Shown here: positions 36,624 through 45,120 of the stretch, piece by piece | Numbering within the stretch: the first letter of the stretch is position 1 | Layout of the letters: the number at the start of each line of letters is the position of its first letter | Assembly: GCA_949372755.1 (NCBI GenBank) | Contig: CASIBO010000004.1 | Location: forward strand, 62,001-126,000 | Length of the DNA stretch: 64,000 nt | Direction: 5' to 3' | DNA from: UBA9926 sp018645765 | Lineage (GTDB): Bacteria > Pseudomonadota > Gammaproteobacteria > Pseudomonadales > Azotimanducaceae | Translations under genes and position numbers: made by a program | Notes under the pieces: generated by a model | What the model was told of the DNA's origin: nothing | Databases searched by the model: none | Seen by the model: the letters and a program-made list of their open reading frames with translations, nothing else

Positions 36624-36658
36624 AAAAAATCCAGCCCAGCGCCTACTGGCACTGGGCT
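36624..36658 (-). terminator. Rho-independent terminator of the thiolase gene
   Basis: On the minus strand AGCCCAGTGCC (36658-36648) pairs with GGCGCTGGGCT (36643-36633), 11 pairs including one G-T, around a 4-nt loop, followed after 2 nt by a run of six T. It starts 11 bp after the thiolase stop. The plus-strand side lacks a T-run, so pckG is not clearly terminated by it. Confidence 0.88.
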
Positions 36659-36668
36659 AGCGTCTTTC

Positions 36669-37835
36669 CTAATCTAGCCGCTCTATAATGGTGCCGGTGC
36701 CAATCCCGCCGCCACAACACATCGCGATCAAAGCATATCGTCCGCCAGTACGCTCGAGTTCGTGCAGGGCTGTGGTGATTAAGCGCGCACCGGTGCTGCC
36801 CGTTGGATGACCCAAGGCAATCGCGCCGCCATTCACATTCACTTTACTGTGATCGACCCCAAGGTCTTTCTCCCAAGCAAGGACCACCGAAGCAAACGCC
36901 TCATTCACCTCAAAGACATCAATATCCTCCAAGGAAAGGCCCGCACGCTCGAGCACTTTACGCGTCGCAGGAATTGGACCTTTTAGCATCGTGACCGGAT
37001 CGACGCCGACCAGCGTCGTGGCTTTGATCTTTGCACGCGGTTTCAACCCCAATCGCTCGCACGCGGGTCCACTGGCCATGATGACCGCCGCTGCACCATC
37101 AGATACTTGCGAGCTGGAACCGGCCGTGTGGATCTCTTGACCCGGCACCGCGTTCAAACCTGCAAGCGACTCAAGCGTTGTTTCACGAAGGCCTTCATCG
37201 CGATCAACAACCCGCATCTCGCCGGTTGGCTCAAACTTTTCGTTCAAAATAGGCGCCTCAATGGTCGCAACTTCTCGGTCAAACCGACCTTCAGCCCAAG
37301 CTTGAATGGCCTTTTGTTGGCTCTCTAATCCGAATTGATCCGTATCGCCGCGCGTAATTTGATACTCTTCAGCAATCATTGCCGCACCCATAAACTGACT
37401 CGTGGGTTGATAATGCTGGGTGTAGGACTCGCCCATTGGCGAGCCATCTTTCATATTCGAACCCAGTGGTACCCGGCTCATCATTTCAACGCCGCAACTC
37501 ATCACAACCTCTTCAATCCCCGCACCAATCATTGAGGCCGCCATGGACGTCGCTTGCTGGCTCGACCCGCACTGCGAATCAACGGTGGTTGAGGCGACTT
37601 CTAAGGGCAAGCCTTGTGAGAGCCAGGCAATCCGAGCAATGTTAAAGGACTGCTCACCCACTTGAGAGACGCACCCCCCCACAACCTGATCGATTTCCGC
37701 AGGATTGATGCCAGCACGATCAAGCGCCGCTTTTTGGACTTTTCCTAATAGATCTGCTGGCTTTAAGCCCGCGAGCCCTTTGCCGCGCTTACCAATCGCA
37801 CTCCTGCACGCTTCAACGATATATACCTCACCCAT
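36669..37835 (-). CDS. Acetyl-CoA C-acyltransferase (thiolase)
   Basis: 388 residues from ATG 37835, which has AAGGAA 7 nt upstream and gives the usual thiolase N-terminus. Nucleophile Cys89 in DSQCGSSQQA; NEAFASVVLAW; catalytic His in GGAIALGHPTGSTGAR; second Cys in MCCGGGIG. It catalyses thiolytic cleavage of 3-ketoacyl-CoA (or the reverse). DSQCGSS is closer to acyl-CoA acetyltransferases seen in steroid and fatty-acid loci than to FadA, but the specificity is open. A clear terminator follows. Confidence 0.94.
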   Translation of the reverse strand: MGEVYIVEACRSAIGKRGKGLAGLKPADLLGKVQKAALDRAGINPAEIDQVVGGCVSQVGEQSFNIARIAWLSQGLPLEVASTTVDSQCGSSQQATSMAASMIGAGIEEVVMSCGVEMMSRVPLGSNMKDGSPMGESYTQHYQPTSQFMGAAMIAEEYQITRGDTDQFGLESQQKAIQAWAEGRFDREVATIEAPILNEKFEPTGEMRVVDRDEGLRETTLESLAGLNAVPGQEIHTAGSSSQVSDGAAAVIMASGPACERLGLKPRAKIKATTLVGVDPVTMLKGPIPATRKVLERAGLSLEDIDVFEVNEAFASVVLAWEKDLGVDHSKVNVNGGAIALGHPTGSTGARLITTALHELERTGGRYALIAMCCGGGIGTGTIIERLD

Positions 37836-37904
37836 GTTCAGTTCCTTAATTGCATTAAATTCGACTTGGTTCAAAATTCGCTCAATGCACTTGTTCATTA
37901 AGCG

Positions 37905-37961
37905 ATGACAGCGCTCTACTTTAAGGGGCCTTCAGGGCACCTGCAACCCGCGCGCTGTCAT
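37905..37961. repeat. 10-bp inverted repeat with 37-bp spacer at permease gene end
   Basis: ATGACAGCGC (37905-37914) is the exact reverse complement of GCGCTGTCAT (37952-37961). The distal arm covers the permease stop codon and the proximal arm lies between it and the thiolase gene. The spacer contains AAGGGGCCTT. No T-run follows, so it is not a standard terminator. Confidence 0.6.
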
Positions 37962-39328
37962 TTTGCAGCCTGAGTCGCTTGCCGCCGAGCAGGGCCTCGC
38001 CAATAAAACACCACGCCCACTGCCCCCGAAACCAGCAACATTAACCACTCCTCGGGCCAAAGCAATGCAGCCGGACTGCCTGGCAAATACAGCAGTAACA
38101 AGCAAAACGTTAGGACCAGCGCTAACGCGCCGACGAGACCGCCCAGCGGCACTCGAAATGGTCGAGACATCGAGGGCTCAGCCCGTCGCAGCTTTAAAAA
38201 AGACACCACGACCAGCAAATACGCCACCACAATGGCAAAGCTACCCGCATCCACTAACCAAACCAAAACCGCACGCCCAAATAACGGCGACAACAAGCTC
38301 AGCGCGCCAATGGTGAGAATGCTCACATAAGGCGTTTGGTATTTAGGATGCAATCGTGAAAATACACGAGGGATCATGCCCGATGCGGAGAGGGCATAGA
38401 GAATACGGCTGCCGCCAATTATAAACGCGTTCCAACTGGTTAAGATCCCACCCACACCGGCCAGCAGCATGATCTGCCCCATCAGCGAACTTCCCCAAAC
38501 CGCAGCCATTGCATCCGCTGTCGGCATCGTCGAGGCGTCGAGCCCATCGAAGGTCAGTGCGCTGCCAACCGCGAGAGAGATGGCAATATACCAAGCGCCC
38601 GCAAGTCCAACCGACAACACGAGGAGCCGCCCAATTCGATTCGGCGGCAAATTGATCTCTTCAGCACTCTGCGGAATCACGTCGAACCCAACCATCAAGG
38701 CGGGCACCATGACCAGAACGCTCAAAATACCCGGGATGCCGTTTGTCCACTGCGGCACTGGAGGGTTGGGAGACGGGTGGAGGCTCACGCCGAAAAAAAA
38801 CAAGAGCCCAACGGTAATAAACAGAATTGTGATCACCGTTTGAACAAAGGCAGCAAACCGAATCCCCAGGTAGTTGATATAGGTCATCAGCGCGGTGGCC
38901 AGCGCGCCAATCAACACCATCGAGAGATAAACTGGTGAATCCGCTACTTCCCAGAGCAAACCAACGGCTAAATTTGGAAATAGATATTCGAGCGCCGTCG
39001 GCAGCGCAGCCGACTCGAAAACGCAGACCGTGACATACGCAACCACCACCGCCCAGCTCGCAACAAAGGACGCCGTGTAGCCAAGCGCCCGCTTAGTGTA
39101 GTGATGTTCACCACCCGTTAACGGCATTGCCGCGGCGAGTTCGGCATAGGTCAAACTGATCAGCAGCACGATGCCTGACCCAATCACAAACGCCACCATC
39201 GTGCCCAGCGTCCCGGCGCGGGCCAACCACTCGCCGGTCAGCAAAACCCAACTCCAACCGATCATTGCCCCACAGGACAGCGCCAAGACTTCTCGATTTA
39301 GCAATGTTTTGGCAAATCCCGTACTCAT
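37958..39328 (-). CDS. APC family amino acid permease
   Basis: 456 residues, about twelve membrane helices. Helix 1 has the APC unwound-segment motif CGAMIGWSWVLLTGEW; helix 2 region SLTYAELAAAMPLTGGEHHYTKRALG is typical of the amino acid/polyamine/organocation superfamily. GGAGGG lies 6 nt before the ATG. Upstream on the same strand is a class III aminotransferase, separated by the GATC-rich repeat array; a transporter plus aminotransferase for an amino acid or amine is a reasonable pairing. Confidence 0.9.
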   Translation of the reverse strand: MSTGFAKTLLNREVLALSCGAMIGWSWVLLTGEWLARAGTLGTMVAFVIGSGIVLLISLTYAELAAAMPLTGGEHHYTKRALGYTASFVASWAVVVAYVTVCVFESAALPTALEYLFPNLAVGLLWEVADSPVYLSMVLIGALATALMTYINYLGIRFAAFVQTVITILFITVGLLFFFGVSLHPSPNPPVPQWTNGIPGILSVLVMVPALMVGFDVIPQSAEEINLPPNRIGRLLVLSVGLAGAWYIAISLAVGSALTFDGLDASTMPTADAMAAVWGSSLMGQIMLLAGVGGILTSWNAFIIGGSRILYALSASGMIPRVFSRLHPKYQTPYVSILTIGALSLLSPLFGRAVLVWLVDAGSFAIVVAYLLVVVSFLKLRRAEPSMSRPFRVPLGGLVGALALVLTFCLLLLYLPGSPAALLWPEEWLMLLVSGAVGVVFYWRGPARRQATQAAK

Positions 39329-39390
39329 GCGCGCCCTCCAGCTGATTTTTTAATGATGGCTGAGCCACCTTGATGCTGATCTCATTAAAC

Positions 39391-39736
39391 GATCTTGAAA
39401 CCGATCGAACAGATCGATCTTGAAACCGATCGAACGCATCGATCTTGAAACCGATCGAACGCATCGATCTTGAAACCGATCGAACAGATCGATCTTGAAA
39501 CCGATCGAACGGATCGATCTTGAAACGATCGAACGGATCGATCTTGAAGCCGATCGAACGGATCGATCTTGAAGCCGATCGAACGGATCGATCTTGAAGC
39601 CGATCGAACGGATCGATCTTGAAGCCGATCGAACGGATCGATCTTGAAGCCGATCGAACGGATCGATCTTGAAGCCGATCGAACGGATCGATCTTGAAGC
39701 CGATCGAACGGATCGATCTTGAAGCCGATCGATCTT
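39391..39736. repeat. Tandem array of about 13.6 copies of a 25-bp GATC-rich unit
   Basis: Each unit reads GATCTTGAA(A/G)CC then GATCGAAC and a 5-nt end (AGATC, GCATC or GGATC). Boundaries: 39391, 39416, 39441, 39466, 39491, 39516 (24 bp, one C missing), then every 25 bp from 39540, with a truncated last unit from 39715. Units 1-6 vary, whereas units 7-13 are identical, the mark of recent expansion at one end. Each unit normally has three GATC sites, about 42 in 346 bp. It fills the gap between two minus-strand genes. There are no unique spacers, so it is not CRISPR. Confidence 0.97.
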
Positions 39737-39771
39737 ACCCACCCAAAAGCGGCACTGGGGCGAGGGGCACG

Positions 39772-41088
39772 TCAAGGCAGCTTTGCAACCGCCGAATCCA
39801 CAGAGGCAACCAGCGTTGAGACCATCTCATCAATCTGATCCGTCGTGACAATGAACGCCGGACCCAGGCAAATCACGTCTCGCACCACACCGGTGCCGCC
39901 AGCATAATAAAACACACCGCGCTCAAGCCCTTCATTGACAATCGCGCTCGTCATGCCAAGCGCCGAGTCAAATTGGGTCAAATCAGATCGATCCGCAACC
40001 ACTTCAATGGCGGCCAAGAGACCGCGCCCTCGAACTTCAGCAACATGAGGATGCGCATCAAACGCAGCATGCAATTGCGCGTGTAAGTAAGCCCCTTTTT
40101 GGGCCGCTTCGGCGACAAGCCCTTCGTCTTTCATGATGCTCAAAACCTCCACAGCCGCCGCGCAGGCCGCCGGATGCGCACCAAAGGTATTGAACATCAC
40201 TTGATAGCCGCTTTCTTGAATGACCGCACCAACCCGCTCATTGGTGAACACACCGCCCAGGGGGGCATATCCCCCAGCAAGGCCTTTACCGCTGACTAAA
40301 ATGTCGGGCTCGATGGGCCAGTGCTGATAACCAAAAGGAGTCCCAGTTCTACCAAACCCCGTCATCACCTCATCCAGAATCAAGATCAAACCAAACTCAT
40401 CGCACAAAGCCCGTACTTTGGGCCAATAATCATCGGGCGGCACGATCGCCCCGCCGGATGATCCCGTTATGGGCTCTGCAATAAACCCAGCGATGGTCCG
40501 AGGGCCTTCCGCCAAAATGACATCCCGCATTTGATCCACATAATACTGACCGAGCGAAACAGAATTCACACCACTCGGCGCGCGTAAGGGGTATGGCGCT
40601 GGCACGCTCAGGTAGCTCGGCAGCGCCTGCTCCAAGCCCCGTTTGCGCGTTGGATGGCCGCTAATCGCGGCGGTTGCTAACGTCGTGCCATGGTATGAAA
40701 TGGAGCGCCCAATGAGCTTGGTTCGTTGAACCTCGCCAATTCCCTGCTGGTACTGCAGCGCGAGCTTCATAGCCGCTTCATTGGCTTCCGTACCGCCAGA
40801 CGTAAAATGCGCCCGGGTCAGATTTGGTGACAACCAATCCGCCGCAAGGGTATCGACCAGCGCTTGGCGACTGGGGGTAATAAACGGTGGGACCACATAA
40901 CTGGTTGCTTCCGCGGTGCGAGCCAAGGCATTTGCGACCCGCTGTCGCCCATGGCCAATATTGGTCACGACTGCGCCGCCAGCTGCATCCAAGATCGGTC
41001 TGTTGGTCTCATCAAACAGATACAAGCCTTCGGTCCGACAGATCGTCGGGAAAGCACCAGCAGTGTATGGCCAACTCATTTTGTTCAT
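39772..41088 (-). CDS. Class III pyridoxal-phosphate aminotransferase
   Basis: 438 residues from ATG 41088 (GGGGG 8 nt upstream); an ATG at 41139 is possible but lacks a ribosome site. Omega/class III fold: DAAGGAVVTNIGHG, FTSGGTEANEAAMKLA (PLP phosphate loop), GRSISYHGTTLATAAISGH, LILDEVMTGFGRTGTPFGYQHW, and the Schiff-base Lys in VSGKGLAGGYAPLGGVF. It moves an amino group from an amine or omega-amino acid to an oxoacid. It is divergent from ilvD; the APC permease downstream may bring in its substrate. Confidence 0.92.
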   Translation of the reverse strand: MNKMSWPYTAGAFPTICRTEGLYLFDETNRPILDAAGGAVVTNIGHGRQRVANALARTAEATSYVVPPFITPSRQALVDTLAADWLSPNLTRAHFTSGGTEANEAAMKLALQYQQGIGEVQRTKLIGRSISYHGTTLATAAISGHPTRKRGLEQALPSYLSVPAPYPLRAPSGVNSVSLGQYYVDQMRDVILAEGPRTIAGFIAEPITGSSGGAIVPPDDYWPKVRALCDEFGLILILDEVMTGFGRTGTPFGYQHWPIEPDILVSGKGLAGGYAPLGGVFTNERVGAVIQESGYQVMFNTFGAHPAACAAAVEVLSIMKDEGLVAEAAQKGAYLHAQLHAAFDAHPHVAEVRGRGLLAAIEVVADRSDLTQFDSALGMTSAIVNEGLERGVFYYAGGTGVVRDVICLGPAFIVTTDQIDEMVSTLVASVDSAVAKLP

Positions 41089-41287
41089 ATTGCAACCCCC
41101 GATCTTGCACGCAGTATCCCATGATTTCGGGCGTTCCATGAAATGATTTCATGCTTTGCCAAAAGGGAATCAGGTCGGCAAAAGCACTAAACACCAACGA
41201 TTTGACAAACACTTTTCCAGTTTTGATTGGTCGATACCAACGCGCAATTGTGCTATTTTGCCTCTCCTCTTTGCACAGGAAAATGCC

Positions 41288-42958
41288 ATGAGCGGCCCAA
41301 CTAAAAGACCCTACTCCTCTCAAGTTGTTGACGGACTCGAGAAAGCCGCGGCCAGGGCAATGCTCCATGCCGTGGGCTTTTCAGAAGCGGATTTTTCAAA
41401 GCCGCAGGTGGGCATCGCCTCGACGTGGAGCAATCTAACGCCCTGCAACGTCCACATCAATGAACTCGCTGAAGCGGCCGCGATCGGCGCCGAAGATGCC
41501 AACGCCAAAGCCATTACCTTTAATACGATTACGGTCAGCGATGGCATCTCCATGGGTTCGCCCGGGATGCGCTATTCCTTAGTCTCACGAGAGGTTATTG
41601 CAGACTCGATCGAGACGGTGGTCGCAGGTCAAGGCTTTGACGGTTTCGTCGCCATTGGCGGCTGCGATAAAAACATGCCCGGCTGCGCCATCGCGATGGC
41701 CCGACTCAACAGACCCAGCGTGTTCGTCTACGGCGGCACGATCCAACCTGGTAAAGATCGACGCGATGTCGTTTCTGTGTTCGAGGCAGTCGGCCAATAC
41801 GCCAGCGGCAATCTATCCGAGCTCGCGCTAAAAGATATCGAAGCCACCTCAATCCCGGGTCCAGGCTCTTGCGGCGGCATGTATACCGCCAACACAATGG
41901 CCTCGGCCATCGAAGCCTTGGGTTTATCCTTGCCAAATTCATCGGCCCAAGAAGCGATTTCTCCGCAAAAACGTCAGGACTGCCTGGCGGCGGGCGAAGC
42001 TGTTGTTAAGCTCATTCAAGCGGACATTAAGCCCAGCGACATTCTTTGCCGCGAAGCCTTTGAAAATGCCATCACGGTCACCATTGCCCTTGAAGGCTCA
42101 ACCAACGCGGTACTGCATTTGCTTGCCATCGCGCATGCGGCGAATGTGCCCCTGTCGATTGATGACTTCACAACGATCGGAAAACGAGTGCCCGTTCTGG
42201 CCGATATGCGCCCAGCGGGGCTTTATTCAATGAGCGAACTGATTGCCATCGGCGGCATTCAGCCCCTCATGAAAACCCTTTTAGAAGCAGGATTACTGCA
42301 CGGTGACTGTCTCACAGTCACAGGTAAAACCTTGGCTGAGAACCTAGCATCGGTTGCACCTTACCCAGCGGACCAAAATATTATCCGCCCGCTTTCCAAC
42401 CCGATTAAGAAAGACAGCCATCTGGTCGTTTTGAAAGGTAACGTTGCACCCGGCGGCGCGGTAGCAAAAATCACTGGCCATGAAGGCTTAAAATTCTCGG
42501 GGAGCGCCCGCTGCTTTCATGGCGAGGAAGCAGCCCTTGCGGCAATTTTAGATGGTACGGTCGAACCCGGCGATGTGGTGGTGGTTCGTTACGAGGGCCC
42601 AAAAGGCGGTCCCGGTATGCGCGAGATGCTCTCACCAACCAGCGCTATCAATGGCCGCGGCTTGTCATCAGAGGTTGCCCTCATCACCGATGGCCGCTTT
42701 AGCGGTGGCTCACACGGGTTTGTGATTGGTCACATCACGCCAGAGGCCTTTGACGGCGGGCCTATCGCACTGTTACAAGACGGTGATCGAATTGAGATCA
42801 ACGCCGACGCCAATGAGATGAACGTTTTGGTCAGTGACGCGGAATTGGCTGAGCGCCGAGCTCAATGGCAGGCGCCAAAACCTTATACTGAGCGCGGCGT
42901 GCTTGCAAAGTATGCGAAACTTGTGAGTTCGGCATCAACCGGGGCGGTCACCGACTAA
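41288..42958 (+). CDS. ilvD: Dihydroxy-acid dehydratase
   Basis: 556 residues from ATG 41288 (AGGA upstream); the frame extends further 5' but without similarity. Fe-S cluster and active-site motifs: ASTWSNLTPCNVHI, AIGGCDKNMPGCAIAMARLNRPSVFVYGG, GPGSCGGMYTANTMAS, and the C-terminal ITDGRFSGGSHGFVIGHITPEA. It converts 2,3-dihydroxy-3-methylbutanoate or -pentanoate to the 2-oxoacids in branched-chain amino acid synthesis. No other ilv genes are near, which is common for ilvD. Confidence 0.95.
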   Translation: MSGPTKRPYSSQVVDGLEKAAARAMLHAVGFSEADFSKPQVGIASTWSNLTPCNVHINELAEAAAIGAEDANAKAITFNTITVSDGISMGSPGMRYSLVSREVIADSIETVVAGQGFDGFVAIGGCDKNMPGCAIAMARLNRPSVFVYGGTIQPGKDRRDVVSVFEAVGQYASGNLSELALKDIEATSIPGPGSCGGMYTANTMASAIEALGLSLPNSSAQEAISPQKRQDCLAAGEAVVKLIQADIKPSDILCREAFENAITVTIALEGSTNAVLHLLAIAHAANVPLSIDDFTTIGKRVPVLADMRPAGLYSMSELIAIGGIQPLMKTLLEAGLLHGDCLTVTGKTLAENLASVAPYPADQNIIRPLSNPIKKDSHLVVLKGNVAPGGAVAKITGHEGLKFSGSARCFHGEEAALAAILDGTVEPGDVVVVRYEGPKGGPGMREMLSPTSAINGRGLSSEVALITDGRFSGGSHGFVIGHITPEAFDGGPIALLQDGDRIEINADANEMNVLVSDAELAERRAQWQAPKPYTERGVLAKYAKLVSSASTGAVTD

Positions 42959-42980
42959 CTTTAAGATCGCCGCGTGCCGC

Positions 42981-43421
42981 CTAGATTTTGGGCAGCAAAA
43001 ACTGCAGGCGGCCAATTGCGATCGGCCGCTCAGGATCATCCTGCCAGAGCACGGCTCGAACGTTGGCCATTCGGCGGCCACCCCGAACAATTTCCGCCCG
43101 GCCATAGGTTGACTGCGCTCGTCCAGAACGCAAATAATCGATGTCCATATCGATGAGTCGCGGCGATTGATCAAGGGCTTTCAGAAACACAAGGGTTAGC
43201 ATCCCAGTGATATCCAGCAAACTGCCAATCACCCCGCCGTGCAATGCGGGCAAGTTGGTATTGCCAATCAACTCAGAGCGACTCGGGGTCGAGGTTTCTA
43301 GGCCATCTGGCCCCACACTAAGCGACATGCCCAGAAACACGGCATAGGGCATTTTGATCAATTGTTGCTGCGCTAACGCGTGGCTCGAAGATGAACTGCC
43401 CGCCTGAACCGGCTTATTCAA
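42981..43421 (-). CDS. PaaI family hot dog thioesterase (second of pair)
   Basis: 146 residues. NTNLPALHGGVIGSLLDITGMLTLV matches the PaaI/4HBT loop N-x-x-x-x-x-HGG followed by an acidic residue on the hot-dog helix (catalytic Asp). RLIDMDIDYLRSGRAQSTYGRAEIVRGGRRMANVRAVLW forms the rest of the fold. It overlaps the upstream paralogue by 8 bp, so the pair is translationally linked and may form a heteromer. Confidence 0.88.
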   Translation of the reverse strand: MNKPVQAGSSSSSHALAQQQLIKMPYAVFLGMSLSVGPDGLETSTPSRSELIGNTNLPALHGGVIGSLLDITGMLTLVFLKALDQSPRLIDMDIDYLRSGRAQSTYGRAEIVRGGRRMANVRAVLWQDDPERPIAIGRLQFLLPKI

Positions 43422-43884
43422 GGGAATCGCCTAACGCATTTGCAGGCGTCGCGGGATTGGGCGTGCTGGGCGTCCCCAACATAAAGGTCGCTTGACCCGT
43501 TGCAATCAGAACCTTTGTGTTCAGGGTTTCTGCTGTTGCGCGAACAAACGCAATGTCGCCATCAAACCCTTCACAAACTGCCCGCACCCGAAGGGTCTCA
43601 CGCAGACTCGCAGGGGTTACAAAATCAACCCGTAGATCGAGGGTCGCCATCGACGTGCCTTCCGCATAACCCGGGTGGTCTCGAATACACCAACCCGCCG
43701 TGTTGTCGATCGTTGCGAGAATCACGCCAGTATGGAAAACCTCGTCCTCAGCGTCCCCACTGAGTCGTTCTGCGCCGGGCAGCAAGACGGCAACACCAGG
43801 ACCCGTATCGGCTTCATCCAAGACCATGCCAAGCGCTTGGCCAAAAGGCGGCAGCTCCTTCAACGATTTCAAAAATAGGGACAT
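43414..43884 (-). CDS. PaaI family hot dog thioesterase (first of pair)
   Basis: 156 residues from ATG 43884; a TTG at 43899 would add five. The hot-dog motif FHTGVILATIDNTAGWCI has a His-Thr-Gly in place of HGG, with Asp in IDNTAG; then TSMATLDLRVDFVTPAS. The C-terminus is a Pro/Thr-rich tail (TPSTPNPATPANA). It heads a two-gene operon, divergent from an LLM oxidoreductase with a 138-bp spacer. It hydrolyses an unidentified acyl-CoA. Confidence 0.87.
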   Translation of the reverse strand: MSLFLKSLKELPPFGQALGMVLDEADTGPGVAVLLPGAERLSGDAEDEVFHTGVILATIDNTAGWCIRDHPGYAEGTSMATLDLRVDFVTPASLRETLRVRAVCEGFDGDIAFVRATAETLNTKVLIATGQATFMLGTPSTPNPATPANALGDSLE

Positions 43885-44022
43885 CGGGATTTCACTCAAC
43901 GGGCGACGCGCTCTGGCAGATTAATCGGAAAGTAGTAAAACCCATTTCTAGACAAAAATATACAGAACTGGCACCCTGAGGGCTCATCAGAACCCGCCCC
44001 AAAAACCATTAGGAATCACTCG

Positions 44023-45120
44023 ATGACAACCTCTTCCATGAACGAATTAGGCTTTTATACGCTAGCGGGCGCACCGGAATCCCCACGGGATTTAATTGCA
44101 GAAGTTCAAATGGCGGAAACCCTTGGCCTGGGCGCATGTTTCATATCAGAGCGGTTCAATATAAAAGAGATCGCGACCCTCTCGGGCGCCGTTGGCGCCA
44201 TCTCAAACAGAATCGGGATTGCAACCGCCGCGACCAATCAAAACACTCGTCACCCAATGGTGACTGCCTCGTTTGCTAGCACGATGCATTTTTTAACAGG
44301 GGGACGGTTTTCACTGGGTCTCGGACGCGGCATTGAGCCGGTCTTTAAAGCCTTTGGATTGCCGTCGATCACCACTCGAGCGATGGAGGATTTCGCGGGC
44401 ATTATGCGCCGCCTCCACCTGGGTGAAACCATTGTGAATCACGCAGGCCCGGCGGGCGCGTGGCCGGCGCTCCGGCTTGATCCCAACTTTGACGAACACA
44501 TCCCGCTCACGCTGACCGCCTTTGGCCCGAATTCGCTCGCCCTCGGTGGTCGAGCCTTTGACGCCGTCGTACTACACACCTTTTTCACAGATGAAACCAC
44601 CAAAAGAGCGGTAGAGACCGTCAAAAGTGCCGCAGTCAAAGCCGGCCGAAATCCGGACGACGTTCGCGTTTGGTCTTGCCTGGCAACGATTGGCGATCAT
44701 CTGCCTGCACCGCTGCAGTTGAAAAAACGCGTCGGCCGAATGGCAACTTATTTGCAGGCCTATGGCGACCTCATGGTCTCAACCAACCAATGGGACCCCG
44801 CCGTGCTGGCGCGTTTTCGAGCCCATGAATTGGTACGGAATTTCCAAGGCGCCCTGGATCAAAATGCCACAACCGAAGCGCTTGAAATTGTGGCGACCCT
44901 GATCCCAGAGGCCTGGCTGGCACCAGCGGCCTACGGGTCGCCCACAGCGTGCGTCACTGCGATCAACCACCAGTTTGACCTAGGCTGCGACGGCGTCATT
45001 TTGCACGGCGCGTCCCCCCAAGAACTTGAACCGATCGTGCAGGCTTATGCCGCGCAAAGGGATTCGGAGCGGTTTAAACACCTGCCGGCAAACCCAGCCC
45101 TCGCCCCAAGCCGCGCCTAG
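44023..45120 (+). CDS. LLM-class F420-dependent oxidoreductase (MSMEG_2249-like)
   Basis: 365 residues. LGFYTLAGAPESPRDLIAEVQMAETLGLGACFISERFNIKEIATLSGAVGAIS, ATAATNQNTRHP, and GGRFSLGLGRGIEPVFKAFG match the long LLM subfamily I recall as TIGR03857 of mycobacteria. AGGAA lies about 8 nt before the ATG. It ends in CTAG, which also holds the stop of the opposing phosphotransferase gene (4-bp overlap). It is the only plus-strand gene at the distal end of the F420 block. Confidence 0.88.
   Translation: MTTSSMNELGFYTLAGAPESPRDLIAEVQMAETLGLGACFISERFNIKEIATLSGAVGAISNRIGIATAATNQNTRHPMVTASFASTMHFLTGGRFSLGLGRGIEPVFKAFGLPSITTRAMEDFAGIMRRLHLGETIVNHAGPAGAWPALRLDPNFDEHIPLTLTAFGPNSLALGGRAFDAVVLHTFFTDETTKRAVETVKSAAVKAGRNPDDVRVWSCLATIGDHLPAPLQLKKRVGRMATYLQAYGDLMVSTNQWDPAVLARFRAHELVRNFQGALDQNATTEALEIVATLIPEAWLAPAAYGSPTACVTAINHQFDLGCDGVILHGASPQELEPIVQAYAAQRDSERFKHLPANPALAPSRA

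Noticed and set aside
39391..39736. CRISPR array
   Set aside because: Units are contiguous without unique spacers and no cas genes are present.
39350..39775. A 141-codon open frame through the tandem repeat array, giving a repetitive RSIGFKID/FDRLQDRS protein
   Set aside because: The 25-bp unit simply lacks stop codons in this frame, giving a 25-residue period; there is no ribosome site and the array is intergenic.
45117..45120. CTAG as a special site
   Set aside because: It is just the shared stop codons of two convergent genes.
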